From an uncultured Cellvibrio sp. (GTDB lineage Bacteria; Pseudomonadota; Gammaproteobacteria; Pseudomonadales; Cellvibrionaceae), in the NCBI GenBank assembly GCA_946481735.1, contig CAMLOU010000023.1, forward strand, positions 1-39,135: 39,135 nucleotides of DNA, given 5' to 3'. Under the pieces are notes generated by a model that saw only the letters and a program-made list of their open reading frames with translations, did not search any database and was not told the DNA's origin. Positions 16,326-23,958 of this stretch are shown here, in pieces. Numbering within the stretch: position 1 is the first letter of the stretch; each line of letters opens with the position of its first letter. The position numbers and the translations under genes are program-made.

Positions 16326-17270
16326 TCAGGGATATGCGGTAAAACCACCCAATTTTTGTTCCAACCTTTTATCCCAGGATGGTGGCCCGGCAAGCATCTT
16401 TGCCAGGAAATCTACTGAGGCACGCACCTTTCCGGACAGCTGGCGCGTCGAGGGGTAGATAGCATAGATAGCGGTAGCTTCAAATTCGTAGCCCGGCAGC
16501 ACCCGCACCAATTCGCCGGATAATAATGCATCCGCAATAGAGAAGGTTGCGCCTAACGCAATGCCCGCTCCGCGCTTGGCAGCTTCGGTTAAGGCTTCGC
16601 CGTTGTTGCTGATCAGGGATCCCTTGGGCGAGAAGGTGACCGGCCCCTCCGGGCCAACCAAGCTCCACTGATGCGATCTTTCCAGTGCGGTAAAAATCAG
16701 ACACTCATGATGCTCAAGATCAGCGGCGCATAAAGGCTCACCGTGCCGGGTAATATAATCCGGACTGGCAACCAGCAAACGTCGATTTGCACACAATCGA
16801 CGGGCAATCAAACGGGAGTCATTAAGCGCCCCTATTCTGATGGCCATATCCACGCCCTCATCAATTAAATCCACATATTGATCACTCAAGGTCAATTCGA
16901 CGGACATAGCCGGATAAGCCTCGCGCAGCGCAGGTAACAGTGGAGCAATGTGCTGCCGTCCAAACACCACCGGCACATTCAAGCGCAACAATCCCTGTGG
17001 CTGAAGTCCGTCGGCAGAGGCTTCAATTTCTGCTTCCTCCAGATCCTTCAATATCTGCACCACCCGTTCATAAAACAGGGCGCCGGTTTCGGTCAGTGAT
17101 AGGCGGCGCGTGGAGCGCTGCAAAAGACGCACGCCTAACTGTTCTTCAAGACGAGAAATCACCCGGCTGACGCCGGAGGCGGTCAGCGCATTATCCGCTG
17201 CCGCACGCACAAAATTTCCATGTTTGACGACGCTGGCAAAAACAGCGAGAGCATGGGTTTCCAATGGCAT
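16326..17270 (-). CDS. LysR-family transcriptional regulator
   Basis: The 314-residue protein starts at the ATG at 17270, six bases after AGGAG; an upstream TTG is rejected because it overlaps that site. It has an N-terminal winged helix (FASVVKHGNFVRAAADN, then SRVISRLEEQLGVRLLQRST, about residues 8-60) and an effector-binding domain (about 90-300) of the two-lobed periplasmic-binding fold. It resembles the large CrgA/AaeR-like group. It lies 76 nt downstream of the acetolactate decarboxylase gene on the same strand. AlsR/BudR-type LysR regulators control acetoin genes elsewhere, so control of that neighbour is possible but unproven. A dyad lies in the gap. Confidence 0.93.
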   Translation of the reverse strand: MPLETHALAVFASVVKHGNFVRAAADNALTASGVSRVISRLEEQLGVRLLQRSTRRLSLTETGALFYERVVQILKDLEEAEIEASADGLQPQGLLRLNVPVVFGRQHIAPLLPALREAYPAMSVELTLSDQYVDLIDEGVDMAIRIGALNDSRLIARRLCANRRLLVASPDYITRHGEPLCAADLEHHECLIFTALERSHQWSLVGPEGPVTFSPKGSLISNNGEALTEAAKRGAGIALGATFSIADALLSGELVRVLPGYEFEATAIYAIYPSTRQLSGKVRASVDFLAKMLAGPPSWDKRLEQKLGGFTAYP

Positions 17271-17322
17271 GTGAGGCTCCTGCAACGTCAGTTAACGATG
17301 AGATTGTGGCTTAAGAATCCCC

Positions 17323-17342
17323 TACATGCTATGAAACATGTA
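17323..17342. repeat. Inverted repeat TACATG-N8-CATGTA between acetolactate decarboxylase and lysR
   Basis: Perfect 6-bp arms at 17323-17328 and 17337-17342, with 8 bp between, starting 5 bp past the decarboxylase stop and 53 bp before the lysR ATG. It could be a LysR operator for autoregulation or a weak terminator; there is no U-tract. Confidence 0.4.
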
Positions 17343-17346
17343 AGCA

Positions 17347-18156
17347 CTATTTCATGGGACGAATGGCATCGTGATAAATCTTCGAGGCATCATCCGCTGA
17401 TAGCTCCAGATCTGCTGCATAAAATGTCGGGTCATCCGGCAGTATCAGATTTATTCCCCGGCCAATATCCATCGAGACCATCAACATCTCCGCGCGCAAT
17501 TCCAGTAAGTGTCCGCCGGCAAGTCGATCTGTGCTGACGAAATGGAAGTGATAGCCGCTACCACTCACACTGTCGAGAAATGTAGGGAAGCGAAAGGCAA
17601 CCAATGTTCCCTGAATGTTGTTGATATTAAATACGTGTTGCTGTTTAACGACCTCGCTGATGGGTGGATAAGGCGGTCGCTGCGGCGGCACACTGCGCAA
17701 CTTAATTTGAGTGAACTTACCATCAAGACGAATGGCGTAGGGTAAATTAGGCGTAGGTAGCAGCGCATCCAACTGCGCCGTTAGATGGTCCATGTCGCGT
17801 ACCGACGTTAATGAGAACCGTAGATCCTCGCGAAATTTTTTCACATAAAAAAAGGGTGATAGTTCGTTTCCGGCAACCTCTCTCAACCGCCCCTGCCGAT
17901 GGCTGGCCTGATAAATTTTTCCTTCCAGTAAAATGACCTCACCATCAATCGCGTTAAGCGCACCCAGACCAAAGTCCCCCACCTGCAACATGCTGTCAAA
18001 ACGTGTTGTACCTTTATAGAGCCCGTTCGCCAATGCTGCTGAAGGCGCAAGCTGATAAATATTATCTTCTGCCGTAAACAAGGGTGGTTCTTTGTCCGAT
18101 GAATTAGCTTGCATGGCGCAGACCATTAAAGAGAAAGCAATTACGCGTTGTTTCAT
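17347..18156 (-). CDS. budA: Alpha-acetolactate decarboxylase with predicted signal peptide
   Basis: This enzyme converts (S)-2-acetolactate to acetoin and CO2. From the ATG at 18156 (GAGG 6 nt upstream) it is 269 residues. Family signatures are clear: DFGLGALNAIDGE, KLRSVPPQRPPYPP, and GYHFHF...GGH, where H203, H205 and H216 are the expected zinc ligands. Residues 1-17 (Lys/Arg, then VIAFSLMVCAMQA) look like a Sec signal peptide, so the enzyme may be periplasmic, which is seen in some relatives. No acetolactate synthase or butanediol dehydrogenase gene is nearby; substrate probably leaks from branched-chain amino acid synthesis. An upstream GTG at 18207 has no ribosome site. Confidence 0.9.
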   Translation of the reverse strand: MKQRVIAFSLMVCAMQANSSDKEPPLFTAEDNIYQLAPSAALANGLYKGTTRFDSMLQVGDFGLGALNAIDGEVILLEGKIYQASHRQGRLREVAGNELSPFFYVKKFREDLRFSLTSVRDMDHLTAQLDALLPTPNLPYAIRLDGKFTQIKLRSVPPQRPPYPPISEVVKQQHVFNINNIQGTLVAFRFPTFLDSVSGSGYHFHFVSTDRLAGGHLLELRAEMLMVSMDIGRGINLILPDDPTFYAADLELSADDASKIYHDAIRPMK

Positions 18157-18320
18157 GGAAACCTCAATATCGACACTGTCGGGGAAAGCGAGAAGAGAAA
18201 CATGCACTTTAAAAGGATCAAATAGGATGAAAAACCCCTGTCACTGCATCGCATTCGTGCCCCGGGATCATCAATCATCGTTAGGTCGAGGGGGATTCGC
18301 CTGGTCATTACCCCACCTAC

Positions 18321-18329
18321 TGCTATACT
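18321..18329 (+). promoter_or_regulatory. Candidate extended -10 promoter for lpxL
   Basis: TGCTATACT is an extended -10 element (TG-N-TATACT) 35 nt before the acyltransferase ATG. No good -35 is present, which is tolerated with an extended -10. Confidence 0.4.
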
Positions 18330-18363
18330 CCTGACACTCTGTGATATTTCTTCTGGCGATCTA

Positions 18364-19347
18364 ATGACAATAACGCAAGCCAAACACCTGCCGCCCGTTT
18401 TTCGTACCGCTTTCCTAATGCCGCGCTATTGGCCCACCTGGATGCTGCTGGGCATGATCTATGTCATCGCGCACTTACCTGTGCGCCTGAATATCTTTCT
18501 CGGCAAACGCCTGGCTGCCCTGTTGTATCGCGTGGCCGGGAGTCGGCGGCGGATTGCGGAAACCAATATTGCCCTGTGTTTTCCCGAACTGGACGAGGCG
18601 GCCCAGGCGCAACTGGTGCGTCGGGTATTTGATTCCTGCGGGATCGGTTTTTTTGAAACGGCGATGTCGCTGTGGGGGCCCTGTGCGCGCCTGCAACAAC
18701 GCCACACCATTAGCGGACTCGAACATATTCACGCGGCCCAGGCGCAAGGCAAAGGCGCTTTGCTGGTGGGCTGCCATATGACCACGCTGGATATTTGCGG
18801 TCGCATGCTGGCGTTTCACACCAAAGTGGATTTTCTGTACCGCCAGGACCCGAATCCACTGCTCGCTTATATGCTGATCAAAGCGCGCGAAGGCTTTTAC
18901 GGCGAGGCCATTATTACCGTAGAGACGCGCAAGCTTGTGCACAACCTGCGCGCCGGCCACACCGTCTGGTACGCGCCGGATCAGGACTACGGCATCAAGC
19001 ACAGTATCTTTGCTCCGTTTTTCGGTATCCCGGCGGCGACCGTGCCGGGCACAGCACGTTTTGCCAAGCTGGGGCGTGCGGTGGTGATTCCGTTTTTTCA
19101 TTACCGCGATGACACAGGTCACTACCGTATCGAATTAAAAGCACCGCTGGATAATTTTCCCAGCGGCGATGACCTCGCCGATATCACCCGTGTTAATCAA
19201 TGTTTTGAACAAGCCATTCGCGCACAACCTGAACAATACCTGTGGGTACATCGGCGCTTTAAAACGCGGCCTGTGGGTCAGCCCAGTGTGTATTCCCGTC
19301 GATCCTCCCCCGCTGTCCCGGACGCTGCCACCATAGAAAATACTTGA
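18364..19347 (+). CDS. lpxL: Lipid A biosynthesis lauroyl/myristoyl acyltransferase (LpxL/HtrB type)
   Basis: This inner-membrane enzyme adds a secondary acyl chain from acyl-ACP to Kdo2-lipid IVA in the outer-membrane lipid A pathway. The 327-residue protein has an N-terminal membrane helix (about 25-42) and the H-x4-D catalytic motif (H138, D143 in GCHMTTLD). It also has YRQDPNP, WYAPDQDYG and FFGIPAATVPGT, all typical of LpxL/LpxM. The last residues (EQYLWVHRRFKTRP) are also family-specific; the final tail of about 20 residues is extra. Which acyl position and chain it uses cannot be told. It is monocistronic or weakly linked to the rhomboid gene 63 nt downstream. Confidence 0.93.
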   Translation: MTITQAKHLPPVFRTAFLMPRYWPTWMLLGMIYVIAHLPVRLNIFLGKRLAALLYRVAGSRRRIAETNIALCFPELDEAAQAQLVRRVFDSCGIGFFETAMSLWGPCARLQQRHTISGLEHIHAAQAQGKGALLVGCHMTTLDICGRMLAFHTKVDFLYRQDPNPLLAYMLIKAREGFYGEAIITVETRKLVHNLRAGHTVWYAPDQDYGIKHSIFAPFFGIPAATVPGTARFAKLGRAVVIPFFHYRDDTGHYRIELKAPLDNFPSGDDLADITRVNQCFEQAIRAQPEQYLWVHRRFKTRPVGQPSVYSRRSSPAVPDAATIENT

Positions 19348-19410
19348 AAAATACTGACCCGCTGGCGATAGTTGGTTCCCTGAACCCTATTGCAGTGGAT
19401 CGCGCACGTT

Positions 19411-20847
19411 ATGTTGATTATCCCCATCGAGAATAAGCCGGAATGGTCCCGACCGCCCGTCATTACTATCGGTCTTATCCTGGCAAACCTGCTGATTTTT
19501 TTGCTCTACCAGGGCAACGACGCGGCTATTGCCCAGGACGCTGCGCGTATCTATCAACAGCATCAATTACTGGAGCTGGAGCGCGAACATTTTCTCGATT
19601 ACAGCCGAACCGCTCACCCTGAATTGCAGGATGAACTCGCGAATCTGAGCAAGGCAGAACGCGATGCTTATGTGATGCGGGGCATTTTTGTTGATCGCGG
19701 TTTTGATCGTTATCTGCAAGACGGTTGGCAAAATTTTCGTATCACCATTCCGGAAGCGCACGCCGACTGGCCGGAACAACGGCGAGCATTTGAAGAACAG
19801 CGTAACCGGCTCAGCAGTATTGAAGGCGGCATGACACCGGCAGAGGCCGAGCCCTTTACCTTTATCTCCAGCCAGTTTTTGCATGGCGGTTGGGATCATT
19901 TGTTCGGCAACATGGTGTTTTTATTTTTGTTCGGCTTTACGCTGGAAAGCGTGTTGCGCCCCCACGTGTATTTGGGCATGTACCTCGCTTCCGGCTTGGC
20001 CGCCAATGTGTTACATCTCGCGTTTAATCACGATTCCTATGTGCCGGTGGTCGGCGCCTCCGGCGCAATTTCGGGTTTGATGGGCATGTACCTCGCGCTT
20101 TACCGCCTGCGCAAGATTCGCTTTTTTTATACGGTGTTTGTTTACTTTGGCGAGTTCCGCGCGCCGGCATTATTTATCCTGCCGCTGTGGTTGGCCAAAG
20201 AGCTGTATGGCCATTTCTTTACCGAAACCAATATCGCTTACTGGGCGCACATCGGCGGCCTGCTGGCTGGCGCGGGCATGATGTTACTGGCCCGTAAAAC
20301 GCAGCAGGAATTTTCCGAAGTGCAGGAAGAAAAAATCCAGGATGATGTGAATGAACAAAAGCTAAAACGCATTCAGCAAGCCATGACCGCGCTGGACTTC
20401 CCCAAGGCAAAGATGCTCGCCAGACAAGCCTGCGAACAACAGCCCCTGGACCCGCGCCCCTGGCGGCTGCGTTACGACCTGGCTAAAAGCCAGCCGCAAA
20501 GTAAGGAGTTTCATGAAACGGTCTTTGCCGTGTTGAAACAATTTGTTGCCCGGGAAACGCCCTATGTCACCTGGAAACCCGGCATTGAGGACATACTGCA
20601 ACAATACCGTCAGCTCCATCCGCACACACCGGCACTAACCGGCAATATTTCCCTGGCATTGGCTTATAAATATTGGCAGGCCAACGCCATCAAACCGGCG
20701 GAAATCTTTTTGCTGCGCGCGCAACAGCAAGGTGTAAATAACCCGGCAATGGGTAAACTTTGCGCGCAGATGGCCCAGTATTACCAACAAAACCAGCAAT
20801 TGGAAAAAGCCAAAACCTTCGCCGGTCTGTCCCGTAGGTCGGATTAG
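19411..20847 (+). CDS. Rhomboid-family intramembrane serine protease with long C-terminal helical tail
   Basis: From the ATG at 19411 it is 478 residues (an in-frame TTG at 19390 is a less likely start). The first membrane helix (about 18-33) is followed by a polar insert of about 110 residues. The rhomboid core then has HLFGNMVFLFLFG with an oxyanion Asn (N167), GASGAISGLMG with nucleophile S217, and YWAHIGG with general base H280. A basic and helical tail of about 180 residues, resembling TPR repeats, lies in the cytoplasm. Such proteases cleave transmembrane substrates, unknown here. The last four residues RRSD and the TAG stop are encoded by REP-like repeat copy B, so the native C-terminus may have been altered. 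Confidence 0.9.
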   Translation: MLIIPIENKPEWSRPPVITIGLILANLLIFLLYQGNDAAIAQDAARIYQQHQLLELEREHFLDYSRTAHPELQDELANLSKAERDAYVMRGIFVDRGFDRYLQDGWQNFRITIPEAHADWPEQRRAFEEQRNRLSSIEGGMTPAEAEPFTFISSQFLHGGWDHLFGNMVFLFLFGFTLESVLRPHVYLGMYLASGLAANVLHLAFNHDSYVPVVGASGAISGLMGMYLALYRLRKIRFFYTVFVYFGEFRAPALFILPLWLAKELYGHFFTETNIAYWAHIGGLLAGAGMMLLARKTQQEFSEVQEEKIQDDVNEQKLKRIQQAMTALDFPKAKMLARQACEQQPLDPRPWRLRYDLAKSQPQSKEFHETVFAVLKQFVARETPYVTWKPGIEDILQQYRQLHPHTPALTGNISLALAYKYWQANAIKPAEIFLLRAQQQGVNNPAMGKLCAQMAQYYQQNQQLEKAKTFAGLSRRSD

Positions 20848-20870
20848 CGGCAACGCCGCGTAATCCGACT
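20832..20870. repeat. REP-like palindromic repeat, copy B
   Basis: Same element as copy A with a longer stem: GTCGGATTAGCGGC and GCCGCGTAATCCGAC around AAC. It contains the stop codon of the rhomboid gene and faces copy C in inverted orientation, 62 bp away, between two convergent genes. Confidence 0.88.
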
Positions 20871-20932
20871 GTCCATATGCAGGTCGGCATCCGATGTACG
20901 GTTTATGATGATTGCCTTTGATTGAACGGGTT

Positions 20933-20966
20933 TGTCGGATTACGCTGGCGCTAATCCGACCTACGG
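20933..20966. repeat. REP-like palindromic repeat, copy C
   Basis: The element in inverted orientation to copy B (TGTCGGATTACG...CTAATCCGACCTACGG). Its TAG on the minus strand (20961-20963) is the stop codon of the gene transcribed from 22388. The pair could fold as a long hairpin and end transcription from both sides. Confidence 0.88.
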
Positions 20967-22388
20967 AAGTGTTTTCGCCGTCTTATCAATCGATTCAAGC
21001 ACCTGTAACAACTGTGCCTTCTGCGCCGCGTGGGGATATTTCTTTAACACAAACTCCACCAAGGCTTTCGCCTTGGCATCATCATTTAAGTATTCGTGGA
21101 AAATCTTCGCCACCACCAAATACGCCGCTGGCAGATGAGGGTCGTCACCTTTGGTTTTATGCAAGTTATAAAACAAGCGTACCACCGCGCGGTGTTTGCC
21201 TTGCTGTTGCAGCAAGCGCGCCAGGTCCAGCGCGAGTTTGGTATTGTCCAGTTGAAACCCCGGCACGCGGGTTTGCACATCCAGCACCACCGGCACCGCC
21301 TTGCCCAGCATATTTTTCCGCTGCGCCAGCTCAATAAAAAACTGCGCGTGATTGGTTAACGCGCTGTCGTCATCCAGCAACATCAATAATTTGTGGTAGC
21401 TCTGGTGTAGCTCCATATCATCGCGCACCACATCCAGGGCTTTGCGCAAGCTGGTGCGCGCGCGAATGTAATCGCCCTCTTTGATCAACACGGCCACTTC
21501 GCCCAACGCCTTGGCTTTTTCAAACTCTTCAGGGGTCAGCGGATCTTCATCCACGGTGGATTCAAAACCCAGTTCGTGCTGGTATTCAAACAACACGTAA
21601 CCCAGCATGGTGTAAAGCACAAAGGTGAAGTACACGCTGATTGCCACCAGTAGCGGCATCAATAAAATATCGGGCAGCGTGCCGCTGAGTAATTCGAAAC
21701 CGTAATAGGGCCCGGCAGAAATAATCTGCACACAAAACCATAGCAACACATAGGGCCAGCCCACCGCCGTCATCAAAGACAATTGCGCAAGCGGATTCAA
21801 TGCGCGGCCCACCGATTTTTCCACCGCCAGTAACATGGTGCTGGCCGGCATGGCCAGCGTGATAAAACCGCCCACCAACACGCCTACCAATTCGCCGACC
21901 TGGTAGGCCAACCCGACGATCACACCCATCAGAAACAGCACGGCGATCTGTTTTAGAAACAGGTGATCCTGGTCGCTGCTCAGGACTTCACCCAGGCCCG
22001 GCGGCGTGGTGGCGCCGCTGCCGCGCTGTTCGATGATGGCAAAGCTGTATTTGATCATCACCGCCAACCCAAACAGCACAAGGAATAACGTAAACAATCC
22101 CCCGCCGAGCAATAAGCTACCCAAGGCCAGGCCGACGATCACAATCAGGCTGTTGATATGCAAGGGGTAATGAAAGAAGTGCGGCAGCATTTGCCAGAAA
22201 GGTTTGGCGCCGGTCGCGCTGCCCAGATAATGCAATTCGGTATTACACAGGATGCAACGCGGCCCGCGCCGTCCCCAATGAGCGCTATGGCCAGCGGGTA
22301 TGCAACGCTCGCTGTATTGCGCGTGGCAGTGATTGCACAGCCAATTGGCCGGCAGGTCGGGAAAATAATTGCAGGACAGCTTTGCCAT
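20961..22388 (-). CDS. Membrane protein with N-terminal zinc-finger-like motif and C-terminal helical repeats, function unknown
   Basis: This 475-residue protein starts with a compact Cys/His cluster (C6, C18, C21, C29, H34, H37, C45, C48), as in B-box or zinc-ribbon folds. Four to six hydrophobic segments follow between about residues 76 and 280, in a layout like DUF4013-type membrane proteins. The C-terminal 180 residues are helical and TPR-like. Its end (TLP then TAG) reads into REP-like copy C. The gene is convergent with the rhomboid gene, whose product also has a TPR-like tail; a link between them is speculation. I do not recognise a named family with confidence. Confidence 0.75.
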   Translation of the reverse strand: MAKLSCNYFPDLPANWLCNHCHAQYSERCIPAGHSAHWGRRGPRCILCNTELHYLGSATGAKPFWQMLPHFFHYPLHINSLIVIVGLALGSLLLGGGLFTLFLVLFGLAVMIKYSFAIIEQRGSGATTPPGLGEVLSSDQDHLFLKQIAVLFLMGVIVGLAYQVGELVGVLVGGFITLAMPASTMLLAVEKSVGRALNPLAQLSLMTAVGWPYVLLWFCVQIISAGPYYGFELLSGTLPDILLMPLLVAISVYFTFVLYTMLGYVLFEYQHELGFESTVDEDPLTPEEFEKAKALGEVAVLIKEGDYIRARTSLRKALDVVRDDMELHQSYHKLLMLLDDDSALTNHAQFFIELAQRKNMLGKAVPVVLDVQTRVPGFQLDNTKLALDLARLLQQQGKHRAVVRLFYNLHKTKGDDPHLPAAYLVVAKIFHEYLNDDAKAKALVEFVLKKYPHAAQKAQLLQVLESIDKTAKTLP

Positions 22389-22507
22389 GGGGGCTCCTTG
22401 CTAGGGCCTGTGAGCGTTATTGTTCGGGAGACGGCTCATTCTGCCCCAATGATTGGTGCGACACCAGCCACGTCTGCATTGCGGACCATTGGCTGCTACA
22501 CTGCATA

Positions 22508-22527
22508 GGTCGCCGCTCATGGCGACC
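22508..22527. repeat. Hairpin-forming inverted repeat in the leader of the pectate lyase gene
   Basis: GGTCGCC-GCTCAT-GGCGACC, perfect 7-bp arms, lies about 115 nt upstream of the pectate lyase ATG and 120 nt upstream of the divergent gene. No U-tract. Operator or RNA hairpin are both possible. The rest of the 22389-22640 gap shows no clear promoter. Confidence 0.4.
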
Positions 22528-22640
22528 GAGAGAACTGGCGCTCGACCTGGTCGCGCGCCTATAAAACAAGCCGCCATAACATCAACCACCGGCTGGGCCT
22601 TGCGCCACCGGGGCGGTAAAAAAACCAAAGGTACACATCC

Positions 22641-23831
22641 ATGAAAAAACTCCCGTTGTTACTGGCCGGGCTGCTCAGCCTTGCCGGTCTTTATGCCTGC
22701 ACATCACCCACCCAACCCACGTCGGACACAGCCAGCACCCAGCGCGATATGGCCGCCTACCGCGCGCGCTCCGAGCACTGGAAAAAAATCGATAAGGATT
22801 TTATCCAGGCCGAACTGGCAGCCCTGGGGCTGGAAGAGCCCAAAAAACCGGCTTACACCAAAGAATTTGGTTTTGATCCGAAGCAGTCGGTGGAGTGGTT
22901 CAAGACGGCCGAAGGCCAGCGCATTGCGAACATCCTGGTGTCCTTCCAGACGCCCTCGGGTGGATGGTCCAAGCGCACCGACATGAGCCAGCAACCGCGC
23001 CAGCCTGGCGAAGCCTTTGGCGTTGAGGAACATTACATCCCCACCTTTGATAACGCGGCCACCAGTACGCAACTGGATTTATTGGCCAAGGCTTACACCG
23101 CGACCGGCAAAGCGGTTTATGCGGATGCATTTTATAAAGGCATCAACCTCATATTGGATGCGCAATACCCTAACGGCGGCTGGCCGCAAAATTATCCGTT
23201 GGTGGGCAGCTATCACGATCACATTACTTACAACGATGCCTTGATGCGCGACATCATGGTGTTGCTGGACAATGTCAGCAGGGGCGATGGCGCCTTTGCG
23301 TTTGTGTCCTCCGATGTGAAAGCACAAACCACAGCCGCGCTCGACAAGGCGATTGACTGCGTGCTGAAAACCCAAGTGCGCCAAGGCGATCAACTGAGTA
23401 TCTGGGGCGCACAACACGATGCAGTCACCTTGCAACCAGCCCAGGCACGCGCCTATGAAATGCCCGCGCTTTCCACCACAGAAAGCGTGGCGATGCTGGA
23501 GTTTTTAATGACGCGGCCCAATCCATCGCCCGAATTGATAAACGCTATTCACGCCGCCGCAGCCTGGTATGAAGCCAATAAAATCCTCGGCTACACCTGG
23601 AAGCGCGGCGATAAGGCGTTGACGGCAGATGCCGATGCCGAACCCATGTGGTCACGCTTTGTCGATCTGGAAACCAATCGCCCGGTGTTCGGTGATCGCG
23701 ATGGTTCGGTGTACTACGATATCGGCCAGGTCTCGCAAGAACGCCTCGACGGCTACGCCTGGTTCAGCACCGCGCCTAATAAAGTCTTAAAAAAATACGC
23801 GAAGTGGGCTAAAAAATATCCCCATCAATAA
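22641..23831 (+). CDS. Family 10 polysaccharide lyase (pectate lyase), lipoprotein
   Basis: This 396-residue protein resembles the PL10 (Pel10A-type) pectate lyases, which cleave polygalacturonate by beta-elimination with calcium. Residues 1-20 are a lipoprotein signal ending LYAC, so it is probably anchored to a membrane through C20. PL10-like segments are VSFQTPSGGWSKRTDMS, FDNAATSTQLDLLAKAY, YPNGGWPQNYPL with SYHDHITYNDALM, QLSIWGAQHDAVTL with YEMPALSTTESV, and WSRFVDLETNRPVFGDRDG near the C-terminus, which holds the conserved Arg/Asp cluster. There is no carbohydrate-binding module, unlike the modular Cellvibrio Pel10A. It is flanked downstream by REP-like copies D and E. Substrate is assigned by family only. 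Confidence 0.9.
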   Translation: MKKLPLLLAGLLSLAGLYACTSPTQPTSDTASTQRDMAAYRARSEHWKKIDKDFIQAELAALGLEEPKKPAYTKEFGFDPKQSVEWFKTAEGQRIANILVSFQTPSGGWSKRTDMSQQPRQPGEAFGVEEHYIPTFDNAATSTQLDLLAKAYTATGKAVYADAFYKGINLILDAQYPNGGWPQNYPLVGSYHDHITYNDALMRDIMVLLDNVSRGDGAFAFVSSDVKAQTTAALDKAIDCVLKTQVRQGDQLSIWGAQHDAVTLQPAQARAYEMPALSTTESVAMLEFLMTRPNPSPELINAIHAAAAWYEANKILGYTWKRGDKALTADADAEPMWSRFVDLETNRPVFGDRDGSVYYDIGQVSQERLDGYAWFSTAPNKVLKKYAKWAKKYPHQ

Positions 23832-23842
23832 ACAACCCGAAC

Positions 23843-23878
23843 CCGTAGGTCGGATTAGCCACAAGGCGTAATCCGACA
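23843..23878. repeat. REP-like palindromic repeat, copy D
   Basis: CCGTAGGTCGGATTAGCC...GGCGTAATCCGACA, 11 nt past the pectate lyase stop. It pairs with copy E in inverted orientation 54 bp away, between two convergent genes, repeating the arrangement of copies B and C. Confidence 0.88.
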
Positions 23879-23932
23879 CCACACTCTATAAATGCACAGA
23901 TTTTCCATCCTTGCGATTGCATTGTCGGATTA

Positions 23933-23958
23933 CGCCTTGCGGCTAATCCGACCTACGG
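23933..23958. repeat. REP-like palindromic repeat, copy E
   Basis: Inverted partner of copy D. The minus-strand TAG at 23943-23945, inside the repeat, is the stop codon of the Gfo/Idh/MocA gene, giving it the same final residues (RRSD) as the rhomboid. Confidence 0.88.

Noticed and set aside
15203..23958. CRISPR array from the repeated GTCGGATTA sequences
   Set aside because: Copies are self-palindromic, differ in loop, lie kilobases apart and have no regular spacers.
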